DNA from: Kumtagia sp963820075
GTDB lineage: Bacteria > Pseudomonadota > Alphaproteobacteria > Rhizobiales > Rhizobiaceae
Assembly (NCBI GenBank): GCA_963820075.1
Contig: CAWFYS010000004.1
Span: 1-64,000 of the forward strand
Length of the DNA stretch: 64,000 nucleotides
Direction: 5' to 3'
Program-made: the position numbers and the translations under genes
Part shown: one piece after another, positions 21,295-31,348 of the stretch
How positions within the stretch are numbered: position 1 is the first letter of the stretch
Layout: the number at the start of each line of letters is the position of its first letter
The notes under the pieces: model-generated
What the model was told of the DNA's origin: nothing
Databases searched by the model: none
The model's input: only the letters and a program-made list of their open reading frames with translations

Positions 21295-22646
21295 TGCTGA
21301 CCTCATCGACTGCTAGATCGGCCATCTGCAAGGGTCGACGATCGCGGCATTCGACCCCCTCATCCGACCTCGCTTCGCTCGGCCACCCTCTCCCCACAAG
21401 GGGAGAGGAGGAGTCTGGCGTAGCCGCACTGCTATCGCCAAACGTTGGAGACTTGGCGAAGCCAGGACGCGAGGCTCCGCCTTCTCCCCTTGTGGGGAGA
21501 GGGTGGCCGAGCGAAGCGAGGTCGGATGAGGGGTCGTCGAGGCAGCACGGCAGCACAAATCTGCATGCCCTTGCCCTCCATCTGATCGCCCTGATCCTTG
21601 CGCTTCTCTCCTTCCAACTCCCGGCGCTGGCCGCCGACAGCACCGTCCAAGGCGACGATCGAGGACTTCGTCGTCCCGGCCTATGGCGCGTTTCATGCCG
21701 CTTCGCGGAACACTATGGAAACGAGAATGCAGGCGCTCTGCGCCAATCCAGTCGCCGGACACGCTGTCTCCGACGCGCAATCGACCTTCGTTGCCTGGTC
21801 AACGCCTGGTGGAAAGGTGGAGACCGATCCGCTTCGGCCCGATCACCGAGGAAAACCGGCTGGAGCGGATCCTGTATCTGGCCGGACCGCAAGAGCATCG
21901 GCCTGAAACAGGTGCAGGCGGCCCTTGCCGACCAGGACGCATCCGTGACCGATGCGGCGAGGCTCAAGCAAAAGAGCGTCGCCATGCAGGGATTGGGCGC
22001 GCTGGAGTTCGTGCTGTTCGGAACCGGTTCGGAGAGCCTCGGCCGAACCGGGCGACCCGCACCGTTGCGCCTACGGTCTGGCGGTTGCGCAAAACGTCGA
22101 GGATATGGCGGAGGCAGTGCTCGATGCATGGCAGGCGCCCGACGGCATTTCCCGGCAATGGGCCAACGCCCGGCGCCGACAACCCGCTCTACCGCAGCGA
22201 CGACGAGGCGATGACGGAGCTTTTCAACGTCTTCGTCCATGGGCTGGAAATGATCCGCGACGTGCGCCTCAACGGCTTTCTCGGCGACGCGCCCGCCGAC
22301 GACAAGCCGAAGCAGGCGATCTTCTGGCGTTCCGAGGCGACGTCGTCTCGCTTGGCGCCAATTTGACGGCATGCGCAAGGACTGTTCGAGGCCTCGAAAC
22401 TCGGCGGGAAAGCTGCCCTCCAATTCCGCCTGGATCGCCGAGTTCGATCAATTTCGAGTTCAACACGGCCGAGCGGATGTTCGACACGGCCGCCGGTCCC
22501 ATCGTCGACGTGCTTGACGGACGACCGCCGCAGCGGCTTGCCAGCCGTTCCGCCTGATCACCTCGCATCTGTCGGAGCTCTTCGGGGTCAATCTTTCCGG
22601 CGCATTGGGCCTGACGGCCGGCTTCTCCTCGCTGGACGGGGATTGA
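21294..22646 (+). CDS. imelysin-family protein (second copy), many frame disruptions, N-terminus carrying a palindromic element
   Basis: The start ATG at 21294 overlaps the preceding stop as TGATG. The frame stays open through a 185-bp palindromic element (21352-21536) before reaching a hydrophobic export segment (LHLIALILALLSFQLPALAAD). The body has imelysin features: EDFVVPAYGAFH, LCANPS, RIGPITEENRLERI-like sequence, LGALEFVLFG (a degenerate GxHxxE site) and LTAGFSSLDGD at the end. About eight frame changes lie between 21650 and 22520. It is the second imelysin of the iron block; the degenerate motif suggests a binding rather than catalytic role. Confidence 0.65.
21352..21536. repeat. family C palindromic element inside an imelysin gene
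   Basis: Near-perfect inverted arms of about 50 bp: CGACCCC..CATCCGACCTCGCTTCGCTC..CCCTCTCCCC at the left and its reverse complement ending GAGGTCGGATGAGGGGTCG at the right. An internal CTCCCCACAAGGGGAG hairpin sits in each arm. The plus-strand frame used by the imelysin gene is open throughout. Only one copy of this family is seen here. Confidence 0.85.
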
Positions 22647-22648
22647 CG

Positions 22649-23761
22649 ATGACCACGCAGATTGTTCGACCGGCGGCATTTCCTCAAGGCGGCGGGCGCC
22701 TCGTTCCTGGCCGCGCTCGCTTCCGCGGCTGCGCCGCGCGCCAAGCCGACCTTCAGCCGACGCGCTGTTCGCCACGGCCTATCATGTCGCGCGACGGGCG
22801 CTATGGCGTCGGCGTGCTGACGGAGCAGGGCCGGCTTGTCCATGCGCTTGACCTGCCGGAACGCGGCCACGACATCACCTTCGATCCCGTATCGCGCCGC
22901 TCGGTGGTATTCGCGCGTCAGCCTGGAACCTTTGCCGTCGTCTTCGACCATACCGGCGAGGCAGAGCCGGTCACGATCGCCACCGTCGAGGGCCGGCACT
23001 TCTACGGCCACGGCGTGTTTTCGCCGGACGGCGCGCTGCTCTATGCGACCGAGAACGACTTCGACAATGCCGCCGGCGTGATCGGCGTCTACGACGCGAC
23101 GGACGGGTTCCGCCGCATCGGCGAGTTCGCGACGCACGGCGTCGGCCCGCACGAATTGCTGCTTTGCCCGGACGGCAAGACGCTGGCCATCGCCAATGGC
23201 GGCATCGAGACGCATCCGGATTTCGGCCGCGCCAAGCTCAACATCGCGACGATGCAGCCGTCGCTGGTATTCGTCGACGGCGCGACACGGCGCGCTGGTT
23301 GAGAAGCACGCGCTCGACGCCGTCGCTGCACCAGCTTTCGATCCGCCATATGGCCTTCGACGGCGACGGCACGCTGTGGTTCGGCTGCCAGCACGAAGGC
23401 CCGATGTCCGAGCGGCCGTCACTGGTCGGCCGCGCCCGCATCGGCGAGCGCTTCGATCTCATCGAACTGCCGCAAGACGTGCTCCACGCTTTGCAGAACT
23501 ATGTCGGCTCGGTCGCCGCCAACCCGGCCGCCGGCACTGTCGCGGTGTCCTCGCCGCAGGGCAATTCGCTGGTCGTCATCGACGCGGGCAAAGGCACGGT
23601 GCTTGCGGCGCGTGACCTCACCGAAGTCTGCGGCATCGCGCCCGACGGCCCCGGCTTCATGGCGAGCACCGGCAAGGGCGACATTGTCGGGCCGGAAGGT
23701 CGCAAGACACTCGGATTCCGGGCATGTCTGGGACAATCATATGCTGCGGATCGGCGGTTAG
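22649..23761 (+). CDS. Tat-exported DUF1513 protein, several frame disruptions
   Basis: Starts at the ATG at 22649, three bases after the imelysin stop. Correcting one extra base near 22666 gives a twin-arginine signal, DRRHFLKAAGASFLAAL. The remainder is a beta-propeller-like DUF1513 protein: GHDITFDPVSRRSVVFAR, YGHGVFSPDGALLYATEND, HGVGPHELLLCPDGKTLAIANGG and the end VWDNHMLRIGG. It is the usual last member of the imelysin/DUF1111/imelysin/DUF1513 iron-uptake cluster. Further disruptions fall near 22745-22790, 23285-23330 and 23715. Confidence 0.75.
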
Positions 23762-24106
23762 GCGACACCCGGCCGCTGGCCGCCGCCCCGATTTCCAATG
23801 CTCCGAAATCGAGTCAACGAAGAGTGAAAGCCCCCCTCTCCGGCCGCTTCGCGGCCACCTCTCCCCGCTTATCGCGGGGGCGAGGAAGGGCGCAAGCAGC
23901 CCGGCCGGCGTTTCCTCGCCCCCACGAAGTGGGGGAGAGGTGGGCGCGAAGCGGCCGGAGAGGGGCGAAACTGACACCTGTAACCCGGGCTCGGGGCACT
24001 GGAACGAACTTTGGAGACCTTTCTTCAGACCCGCTCGCGTCTTACGTTGCGCCCTTCGCCCGGCCGCAAGGCTGCGAAGCCGCCATCGCAAAGCCACACA
24101 ACCCGC
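23762..24106. other. intergenic region with family B element
   Basis: No gene seen. The core of the family B palindrome occupies 23831-23966. The rest (23967-24106) probably includes the hrpB promoter, but no clear motif is visible. Confidence 0.5.
23831..23966. repeat. family B palindromic element, copy 1
   Basis: Inverted arms: CCCCTCTCCGGCCGCTTCGC at the left and its complement GCGAAGCGGCCGGAGAGGGG at the right, with an inner CTCCCC..GGGGGCGAGGA / TCCTCGCCCCC..GGGGGAG pair. It could fold into one long, interrupted hairpin. The arms extend outward with weaker complementarity. Related copies are at 28792 and 42021. Confidence 0.88.
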
Positions 24107-26684
24107 ATGAACCTCGCCGACCTGCCTGTCCTGCCCGTCACCGAAGCGCTTCCCGCGCTGCTTGCCGCGCTTGAAACCGGCAACAGCGCAGTGCTGGTCG
24201 CGCCGCCCGGCGCCGGCAAGACCACGCTTGTGCCGCCGGCGCTGCTGTCGGCCGCATGGCGCGGCGACTGCACTATCCTGCTGCTCGAGCCGCGCCGGCT
24301 TGCCGCCCGCGCCGCCGCCCGGCGCATGGCGGAAATCCTCGGCGAGCAGCCAGGCGAAACCGTTGGCTTTGCCATGCGCATGGAGCGCAAGGCGTCGGAC
24401 AAAACCCGCATCCTGGTCGTAACCGAGGGCATTCTGGCGCGCATGATCCTCGACGATCCCGAACTCCCCGGGATTGCCGCCATCCTCTTCGACGAATTCC
24501 ACGAGCGTTCCCTCGACGGCGATTTCGGGCTGGCGCTCGCCCTCGACGTGCAGGGAGCGTTGCGGGCCGACCTCAGGCTCGTCGTCATGTCGGCCACCGT
24601 CGACGGCGCGCGGGTCGCTGGACTGCTCGGCGGCGCGCCGGTGATCGAAAGCGCCGGGCGCAGCTTTCCGGTGGAAATCCGGCATGCCGAACGGGCACCC
24701 GGCGTCGGCGTCGAGGATGCGGTCGCGCGCCGCGATACGTCAGTCGCTGGCGGCGGAGGCAGGCAGCGTGCTCGCCTTCCTGCCCGGCCAGCGCGAGATA
24801 GTGCGCACGGCCGAACGCCTCGAAGGCCGGGTCGCGGAAAATGTCGACATCGTGCCGCTCTACGGCCAGCTCGATGTGCGCGCCCAGGATGCAGCAATCA
24901 GGCCCGCACCGGCCGGACGGCGCAAGGTCGTGCTCGCCACATCGATTGCCGAGACATCGATCACCATCGACGGCGTGCGCGTCGTGGTCGATTCCGGCCT
25001 GTCGCGCGTGCCGCGCTACGAGCCGGCGTCGGGCCTGACACGGCTGGAGACGGTGCGCGTCAGCAAGGCGTCCGCCGACCAGCGCGCCGGCCGCGCCGGC
25101 CGCACCGCGCCGGGCGTGGCGATCCGATTGTGGCGGGCCGAGCAGACCGCCGCGCTTTTACCCTACAACACGCCCGAGATCCTGGAGGCCGACCTTTCGT
25201 CGCTCGTGCTCGACTGCGCCGCCTTCGGGGTCGCCGATCCTCGTGCGCTGGCCTTCCTCGATCCGCCGCCGGCGGCCGCACTCGCCGAAGCGCGGACGCT
25301 GCTTGCCGCTCTCGACGCGATCGACGCCGCCGGCCGGCTGACCGAAGCGGGCACGGCAATGCGCAGGCTCGCCCTGCCGGTGCGGCTGGCGCATATGGTG
25401 GCGGAGGCGGCGCGCTCGGGGCTGGCGCGCGAGGCGGCCGAACTTGCCGTGCTCATCACCGAGCGCGGCCTCGGCGGGGACAGCGCCGATCTGGAGCGGC
25501 GGCTGGAGCGCTTTCGCACGGAGAAGTCTCCCCGCGCCATGGCGGCGCGGCAGCTCGCGGATCGGCTGGCGCGGGCTTCATCCGCTCTTTTGCGGGCAGG
25601 ACCGGCGGCGGAACGCGCTAAGCAGGTTCCGGAAAAGTCTGTCACGGTTTTCCGACAGAAACCTGCGACAGAACAAGAGGCTAAGCAGGCGAAGCGTGGG
25701 CGAAGCCACGCAATTCTGCTTAGTCCCGGAGCGCTCCTGCTCCACGCCTGGCCGGATCGCGTCGCCAAGGCGCGCGGCGAGCGCGGACGTTTCGTGCTGT
25801 CCAATGGCGGCGGGGCGATGCTGGACGCCGCCGACCCGCTCGCCGGGGAGGCGTATCTCGTCGTCGCCGATGTGCAGGGCAAGGCGCAAAACCCGCGTAT
25901 AACGGCAGCGGCGGCGGTCAGCGAAGCCGACATCCGCGCTGGGCTCGGCAGCCGGCTGGAGCGGCGGCGCATCACCGAATTCGACACGGAGCGCCGCACC
26001 GTGCGCAGCCGCGAGGCGGTGCGGCTCGGCGCGGTGATCCTGTCCGAGCAGATGCTGCCGCCGCCGAAGGGCGCCGACGCGGACGGAGCGATACTGGACG
26101 CGCTGCGCCAGCACGGCCTGTCGCTGCTGCCGTGGAGCAAGGATGCCGAGGCGCTGCGCGCGCGGCTCGACTGGCTGTACAGGGCGGTCGGCCGGCCCTG
26201 GCCGGACGTATCCGACGCGGCGCTGCTTTCGTCGCTCGATGACTGGCTGCTGCCATATCTGACCGGTGAGGCGGCCTTTTCCCGCATCGATCCCGGCGCG
26301 GTCACGGCCGGGCTGATGTCGATCCTGCCGCATGATCTGCGGCGGCGGCTCGACAAGGCGGCGCCGACGCACTTTGCGGCGCCGTCGGGAAGCAACGTGC
26401 CGATCCGCTATGACGGCGAAACGCCGGTTCTGGCGATCCGCGTGCAGGAGCTGTTCGGCCTCACTCGGCATCCAACAATCGGCGACGGCGTTGTGCCGCT
26501 GACCCTGGAATTGCTGTCGCCCGCCCATCGGCCAATCCAGACCACGCGGGATCTTCCCGCCTTCTGGCGCGGTTCATGGTCCGATGTGCGGGCGGATATG
26601 CGCGGACGCTACCCCAAGCATGTGTGGCCCGAGGATCCCGCCGGCGCGGCCGCCACCAGCCGGGCGAAGCCCCGCGTCAAATAG
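24107..26684 (+). CDS. hrpB: ATP-dependent helicase HrpB with in-frame palindromic insert, one frame disruption
   Basis: DEAH/RHA-type helicase. Walker A is APPGAGKTTLVPPAL, motif II is FDEFHERSLD, motif III is MSATVDG, and motif VI is QRAGRAGRTAPGVA. An HA2-like region and the HrpB C-terminal domain (VWPEDPAGA at the end) follow. One extra C near 24731 separates the first 207 residues from the rest. The 35 residues encoded by 25618-25723 (starting AKQVPEKSVTVFRQKPATEQ) are a translated family A palindromic element lying between the helicase core and the C-terminal domain. RNA or DNA substrate unknown. Position before regB/regA is common in rhizobia. Confidence 0.88.
25618..25723 (+). repeat. 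family A palindromic element, copy 3, translated in hrpB
   Basis: 106 bp with intact CTAAGCAG/CTGCTTAG ends, differing from copy 1 at only a few positions. The hrpB frame passes through it without a stop and resumes at SPGALLLHAWPDRVAKARG, which is recognisable HrpB sequence. The reading orientation (VFRQKPAT) is the same as in the imuA copy. Confidence 0.93.
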
Positions 26685-26721
26685 CGCTTGGCGCGATGGC
26701 CTCGCGGCGCGATAAACCGGC

Positions 26722-28048
26722 ATGATCAAGTCGTTCACCACACCGGATTTCGCCCAGACCCACCGGCTCAGGCTGAACACGCTGATCCGCCTGCGCTGGC
26801 TGGCGATCATCGGCCAGAGCGCGACGGTCATCGTGGTGGCCTACTGGCTGGAATTCCCCCTGCCGGTCAGCCTCTGCTTCGCGCTGATCGCCTGTTCGGC
26901 CTGGCTCAATCTGTTCCTCACCTTCCGCTTTCCGTCCACGCACCGGCTGCCGCCCAATTCGGCGCTTGCGACGCTGCTGTTCAATTCGCTGCAGCTTGCC
27001 GGCCTGCTCTATCTCACTGGCGGCCTCACCAATCCGTTCGCGCTGCTGCTCACCGTGCCGGTCGTCATCTCCGCCACCACGCTGTCGCTCCAGATGACGG
27101 CCATTCTGGGCTTCCTCGTCATGGCGATGGCGAGCGTGCTCGTCTTCCGCCACCTGCCCTTGCCATGGACCGAAGGGGAGCGGCTGTCGATGCCGTTCGT
27201 CTATGTGGCCGGCATGTGGATGGCGGTGTTTTCTTCCATCACTTTCACGGCCGTCTACGCCTGGCGCGTCGCCGAGGAGGCGCGGCTGCTGGCCAACGCG
27301 CTCTCCGCCACCGAACTGGTGCTGCAGCGCGAGCAGCACCTGTCCGCCCTCGACGGACTGGCGGCTGCGGCCGCGCACGAACTGGGGACGCCGCTGGCGA
27401 CCATAACGGTCGTCGCCAAGGAGATGGAGCGGGCGCTGGGCGACGATCCGAAGATTCCGCGAGGATGTCACGCTGCTGCGTTCGCAGAGCGAGCGCTGCC
27501 GCGGCATCCTGAAGCGGCTGGCCAGCCTGTCGTCGGAGGGCGAGGTCCACCTCGACCGCCTGCCGCTGACATCGCTTATCGAGGAAGTGATCGCGCCGCA
27601 TCGCGATTTCGGCATCGCGATTCGTCTCGAGCCGGGCGACTCTATCGGCCGCGAGCCGGTCGGACACCGCAATCCGGGCGTCATCTACGGTCTTGGCAAC
27701 CTCGTCGAAAACGCCGTCGATTTCGCTTCCAAGATCGTCACGGTGCACTGGCGCTGGAACGACGAGGCCGTCACCATCGAGGTGGTCGACGACGGCCCGG
27801 GCTTTCCGCCGGAAATCCTCGACCGCATCGGCGAGCCCTATATGTCGACCAGGCAGGGCGCGGAGCGCGGCGGCGGCCTCGGCCTCGGCCTGTTCATCGC
27901 CAAGACGCTGCTGGAGCGGTCGGGCGCCACCCTGTCCTTCTTCAACGCCAATGAGCGCGGCAAGGGCGCCGTGGCGCAGGTCGCCTGGCGCCGTGATCAG
28001 TTCGTCAACCGGCGCTCGCTGCCGAACGCCATGTACGACACCGCCTGA
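26722..28048 (+). CDS. regB: redox-sensing histidine kinase RegB/ActS, one frame disruption
   Basis: About 440 residues. Six membrane segments occupy the first 170 residues, including the strongly conserved GGLTNPFALLL quinone-sensing motif of RegB/PrrB. The H-box is AAAAHELGTPLATI and the ATP-binding boxes are GLGNLVENAVDFA, VVDDGPGFPPEIL and GGGLGLGLFIAKTLLE. One extra base near 27458 (ATTCCGCGAG) splits the gene after the H-box. It controls the partner RegA in response to the redox state. No senC/prrC lies between it and regA. Confidence 0.92.
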
Positions 28049-28110
28049 TGTGGAATTTGCGGCCCCGGGAGGATATAACCGGCGCCGGACTCGATAACAA
28101 AAGGACGCCA

Positions 28111-28677
28111 ATGGGTGCCGAAGAGACGACTCCCGAGGCAACGGGCATCGGGCCTGACGCGTCGTTGCTTCTGGTCGACGACGACAAGCCGTTCCTGACC
28201 CGGCTGGCCCGCGCCATGGAGGCGCGCGGCTTCTCGGTCGATACGGCCGAAAGCGTCGAGGAAGCGGTCGCCAAGGCGAAAGCCGTCGCGCCCGCCTATG
28301 CGGTCGTTGATATGCGGCTCGGCGACGGCAACGGGCTGGATGTCGTGGCGGCGATCCGGGAAAGCCGGGCCGATGCGCGCACGGTGATTCTGACCGGCTA
28401 CGGCAACATCGCCACCGCAGTAACGGCGGTGAAGCTCGGCGCGATCGACTATCTGTCCAAGCCCGCCGATGCCGACGACATATTCGCCGCCCTGACGCGC
28501 ACCGTCGGCGAGCGCGCGGCCCCTCCGGAAAATCCGATGTCGGCCGACCGCGTGCGCTGGGAACACATCCAGCGCGTCTACGAAATGTGCGAGCGCAACG
28601 TCTCGGAAACCGCCCGGCGGCTCAATATGCACCGCCGCACGCTGCAGCGCATCCTCGCCAAGCGCGCCCCGCGCTGA
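28111..28677 (+). CDS. regA: redox response regulator RegA/ActR
   Basis: 188 residues from the ATG at 28111, preceded by AAAGGA. The receiver domain has acidic residues in LLVDDDKPF, the phospho-acceptor in AVVDMRLGDGNG, and the conserved ILTGYGNIATAV and YLSKPAD segments. The C-terminal Fis-like helix-turn-helix, CERNVSETARRLNMHRRTLQRILAKRAPR, is characteristic of RegA/PrrA/ActR. It regulates respiration, carbon and nitrogen fixation and acid tolerance in relatives. It sits 62 bp after regB, so the pair is almost certainly co-transcribed. Confidence 0.96.
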   Translation: MGAEETTPEATGIGPDASLLLVDDDKPFLTRLARAMEARGFSVDTAESVEEAVAKAKAVAPAYAVVDMRLGDGNGLDVVAAIRESRADARTVILTGYGNIATAVTAVKLGAIDYLSKPADADDIFAALTRTVGERAAPPENPMSADRVRWEHIQRVYEMCERNVSETARRLNMHRRTLQRILAKRAPR

Positions 28678-29083
28678 GCCGTGACGCCAAATCGTTCGTC
28701 CGCGCCTGCCGTCGATCGTAAGACGGCCGGTGGCGCGAAGGGCGGTTGTCGCGACTGGCTCAGGGCTCCGTGTCCGGGTTGACGGCCATCGCCCCCCTCT
28801 CCGGCCGCTTCGCGGCCACCTCTCCCCCGCTTCGCAGGGGCGAGGAAACGCGCGGCCGGACTGCTCGGCGCCCTTCCTCGCCCCCGCAGGGGAGAACTGG
28901 CTTGCGAGCAAGTCGAAGAGGGGACTTCATCACTTCGTTAGCCCGAGTTCGGGAGCCCTGGCGACCGGGTTTCACTCCTTGCCTGAACGCTAAGCGATTT
29001 GCCGCTATGGCGCTCTTCAGGGTTGCAAAGCACGGCTTCGCGGGCCATTCAGGTTCGACATAATTATCCCTGAGGAGAGTGGA
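28678..29083. other. intergenic region with family B element
   Basis: No gene seen. It holds family B copy 2 (outer arms 28759-28960) and then about 120 bp leading to nhaA, with a good Shine-Dalgarno TGAGGAG at 29071-29077. Confidence 0.5.
28759..28960. repeat. family B palindromic element, copy 2
   Basis: Core 28792-28923 matches copy 1 on the left arm (CCTCTCCGGCCGCTTCGCGG); the right arm has diverged to GGCTTGCGAGCAAG. Outer arms CTCAGGGCTCC..CCGGG and CCCGAGTTCGGGAGCCCTG are complementary and show that the full element extends to about 200 bp. Confidence 0.8.
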
Positions 29084-30280
29084 TTGAGAGATCGCCCGGC
29101 CCGCCCAATTTCGGTCTTCCGCGAATTTCTCGACGGCGAGGCCTCGGGCGGTATTATCCTGATGGGGGCGGCGCTGTTTGCGCTGATCATCGCCAATTCG
29201 CCGCTGTCGGGCGCCTATTTCGCCGCGCTGAAGACCTATGTCGGCCCGCTCAATGTCGAGCACTGGATCAATGACGGCCTGATGGCGGCGTTCTTTCTGC
29301 TGGTCGGGCTGGAGATCAAGCGCGAGATGCTCGACGGCCAGCTTTCCACCTGGCCGCGCCGCGCCCTTCCGGGCATCGCCGCGCTTGGCGGCATGGTCGC
29401 GCCCGCCCTCATCTATGTTGCGATAAATGCCCGCAATCCCCAGGCCCTGCCCGGATGGGCGATCCCCACGGCCACCGACATTGCTTTCGCGCTTGGCGTG
29501 CTGTCGCTGCTCGGCAGCAGGGTTCCGGCCTCCCTGAAGGTCTTCCTCACCGCGCTTGCCATCATCGACGACCTCGGCGCCGTCATCATTATCGCGCTGT
29601 TCTATACGGCCGGCCTGTCGCTGCCCTACCTCGCCGGCGCGGCGCTGGTGCTGGCCCTGCTGATCGTGCTCAACCGCATGAAAATACTCACGCTCGCGCC
29701 CTATGTCATACTGGGACTGGTGCTTTGGGTGCTGGTGCTGAAATCCGGCGTGCACGCCACGCTGGCCGGCGTTGCGCTGGCGCTCACCATCCCGCTGCGC
29801 GCGTCTCCCGGCCTGGCGCGCGACCTCGAAACATCGCCCTTGCACCGCATGGAGCACGCCTTGCACAAGGTCGTGCCATTCGTCGTTATTCCGGTCTTCG
29901 GCTTCGCCAATGCGGGCGTTTCCTTTGCCGGCATGAGCATGTCCTCGCTGACCGAGCCCTTGACGCTGGGCGTGGTCGGCGGCCTGGTCGTGGGCAAGCT
30001 CGTCGGCGTGCTGGGCACCTCGGCGCTCGCCATCAGGCTCGGCCTTGCCGATCTGCCGGTCAGGGCGGGCTGGTCGCACATGGCGGGCGTGGCGCTCCTG
30101 TGCGGCATCGGCTTCACCATGAGCCTGTTCATCGGCCTGCTCGCCTTCGCCTACGACCCGGAGATGCAGAAGGCGGTCAAGCTCGGGATACTCGCGGGCT
30201 CGCTTGTCGCGGCGCTCCTCGGCACGGCCGTGCTGCTGGCATCGCCGCGTCCCGGCGTGGATGATGATGACGACGCGTGA
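29084..30280 (+). CDS. nhaA: Na+/H+ antiporter NhaA
   Basis: 398 residues starting at a TTG codon seven bases after TGAGGAG. About twelve membrane segments are visible. The paired aspartates of transmembrane segment V, ALAIIDDLGAVIII, are the cation-binding residues of NhaA, and LEIKREMLDGQLS and TATDIAFALGVLSLLG are family signatures. It ends in an Asp-rich tail (VDDDDDA). It exchanges Na+ for protons across the inner membrane for pH and salt homeostasis. Monocistronic by spacing. Confidence 0.95.
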   Translation: MRDRPARPISVFREFLDGEASGGIILMGAALFALIIANSPLSGAYFAALKTYVGPLNVEHWINDGLMAAFFLLVGLEIKREMLDGQLSTWPRRALPGIAALGGMVAPALIYVAINARNPQALPGWAIPTATDIAFALGVLSLLGSRVPASLKVFLTALAIIDDLGAVIIIALFYTAGLSLPYLAGAALVLALLIVLNRMKILTLAPYVILGLVLWVLVLKSGVHATLAGVALALTIPLRASPGLARDLETSPLHRMEHALHKVVPFVVIPVFGFANAGVSFAGMSMSSLTEPLTLGVVGGLVVGKLVGVLGTSALAIRLGLADLPVRAGWSHMAGVALLCGIGFTMSLFIGLLAFAYDPEMQKAVKLGILAGSLVAALLGTAVLLASPRPGVDDDDDA

Positions 30281-30461
30281 GCCGATCCCGGGCCTTGCGC
30301 TCACCGATGAGCGCCGATGCGGCAATAGGGCAGACTTGCGCCGCTCCAGACAATCTGTCGGCTCGTGCCGGCGCGTTTCGCCTTGTCATCGCGCAAGCTT
30401 CAAGGCGCGACTTGCCGAGAAATGAAGTAAACTGTCGCCATTCTCCCGCAGGAGCGCTTCG

Positions 30462-31317
30462 ATGCCCCATCCCGTCCTCACCCCTGGCGGCGTCGCCGTC
30501 ATCACCGGCGGCGCCTCCGGCATCGGCCTCGCCGCCGCCAAAAAATTAGCTGGTCTGGGCATGCGCGTCTGCATCGCCGATATCGGCGTGGAAAGGCTGG
30601 CCCGCGCGCGGAACGAAATCGTGACCGCTGCCAACATTCCCGACGCCGACGTTATGGCGGTCGAGGCCGACGTCAGCCGGATCGCGGATCTGATCAATCT
30701 GGAAAAGGCGGTCGGCGAGCATTTCGGCGGAACCGACCTCCTTATGAACAATGCCGGCATCCAGCCGGGCAGCGCCATGTTCGGCCCTGCCGAGAACTGG
30801 GAGCGTGTCTTCGCCGTCAATCTTTGGGGCGTCATTCACGGCTGCCGCGTCTTCGCGCCGGGCATGATCGCGCGCGGCCGGCCCGGCCTGATTATCAACA
30901 CCGGTTCCAAGCAGGGCGTCACCACGCCGCCCGGCGACCCCGCCTATAATGTCGCCAAGGCAGGCTTGAAGGCCTTCACCGAGGCGCTGCAGCACGAGTT
31001 GCGCAATACGCCCGGCTGCCTGATCAATGCCCATCTACTCTTGCCCGGCTTCGTTTTCACGGGCCTGACCGCCCACGGCCGTACGCGAAAAGCCGGCGGG
31101 TGCCTGGACGCCCGAACAGACGGTCGAATTCATGGTGGAGAGCCTGGAGACTGGCGACTTCTACATTCTGTGCCCCGACAATGACGTGCCGCGCGCACTG
31201 GATGAGCGTCGCATTCTCTGGGCCGCCGGCGACATCGTCGAGAACCGGCCGGCGCTGTCGCGCTGGCACCCGGATTTCGGCGCGGCTTTCGCCGAATTTG
31301 CGCGCGGAAAGGGGTGA
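30462..31317 (+). CDS. SDR-family oxidoreductase, one frame disruption
   Basis: About 284 residues once one extra base near 31075 is removed. It has the NAD(P) loop TGGASGIGLAAA, NNAG at about residue 90 and the catalytic Tyr/Lys in YNVAKAGLKAF. The C-terminal piece (EKPAGAWTPEQTVEFMVESL to FARGKG) is in the next frame and matches this SDR subgroup, which has a longer C-terminus than FabG. Substrate unknown. No clear operon partner. Confidence 0.82.
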
Positions 31318-31348
31318 GCCTCGCTTTCCGGCGGATGAAGGCCGACGC

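Noticed and set aside
13459..23761. Programmed frameshifting as a biological system affecting many genes in a row
   Set aside because: The disruptions have no common slippery motif or downstream structure, occur several times per gene, hit housekeeping genes and are concentrated in part of the window. Sequence error explains them better.
23831..23966. CRISPR array or tandem repeat
   Set aside because: The repeats are inverted arms of single elements, dispersed rather than regularly spaced, with no cas genes.
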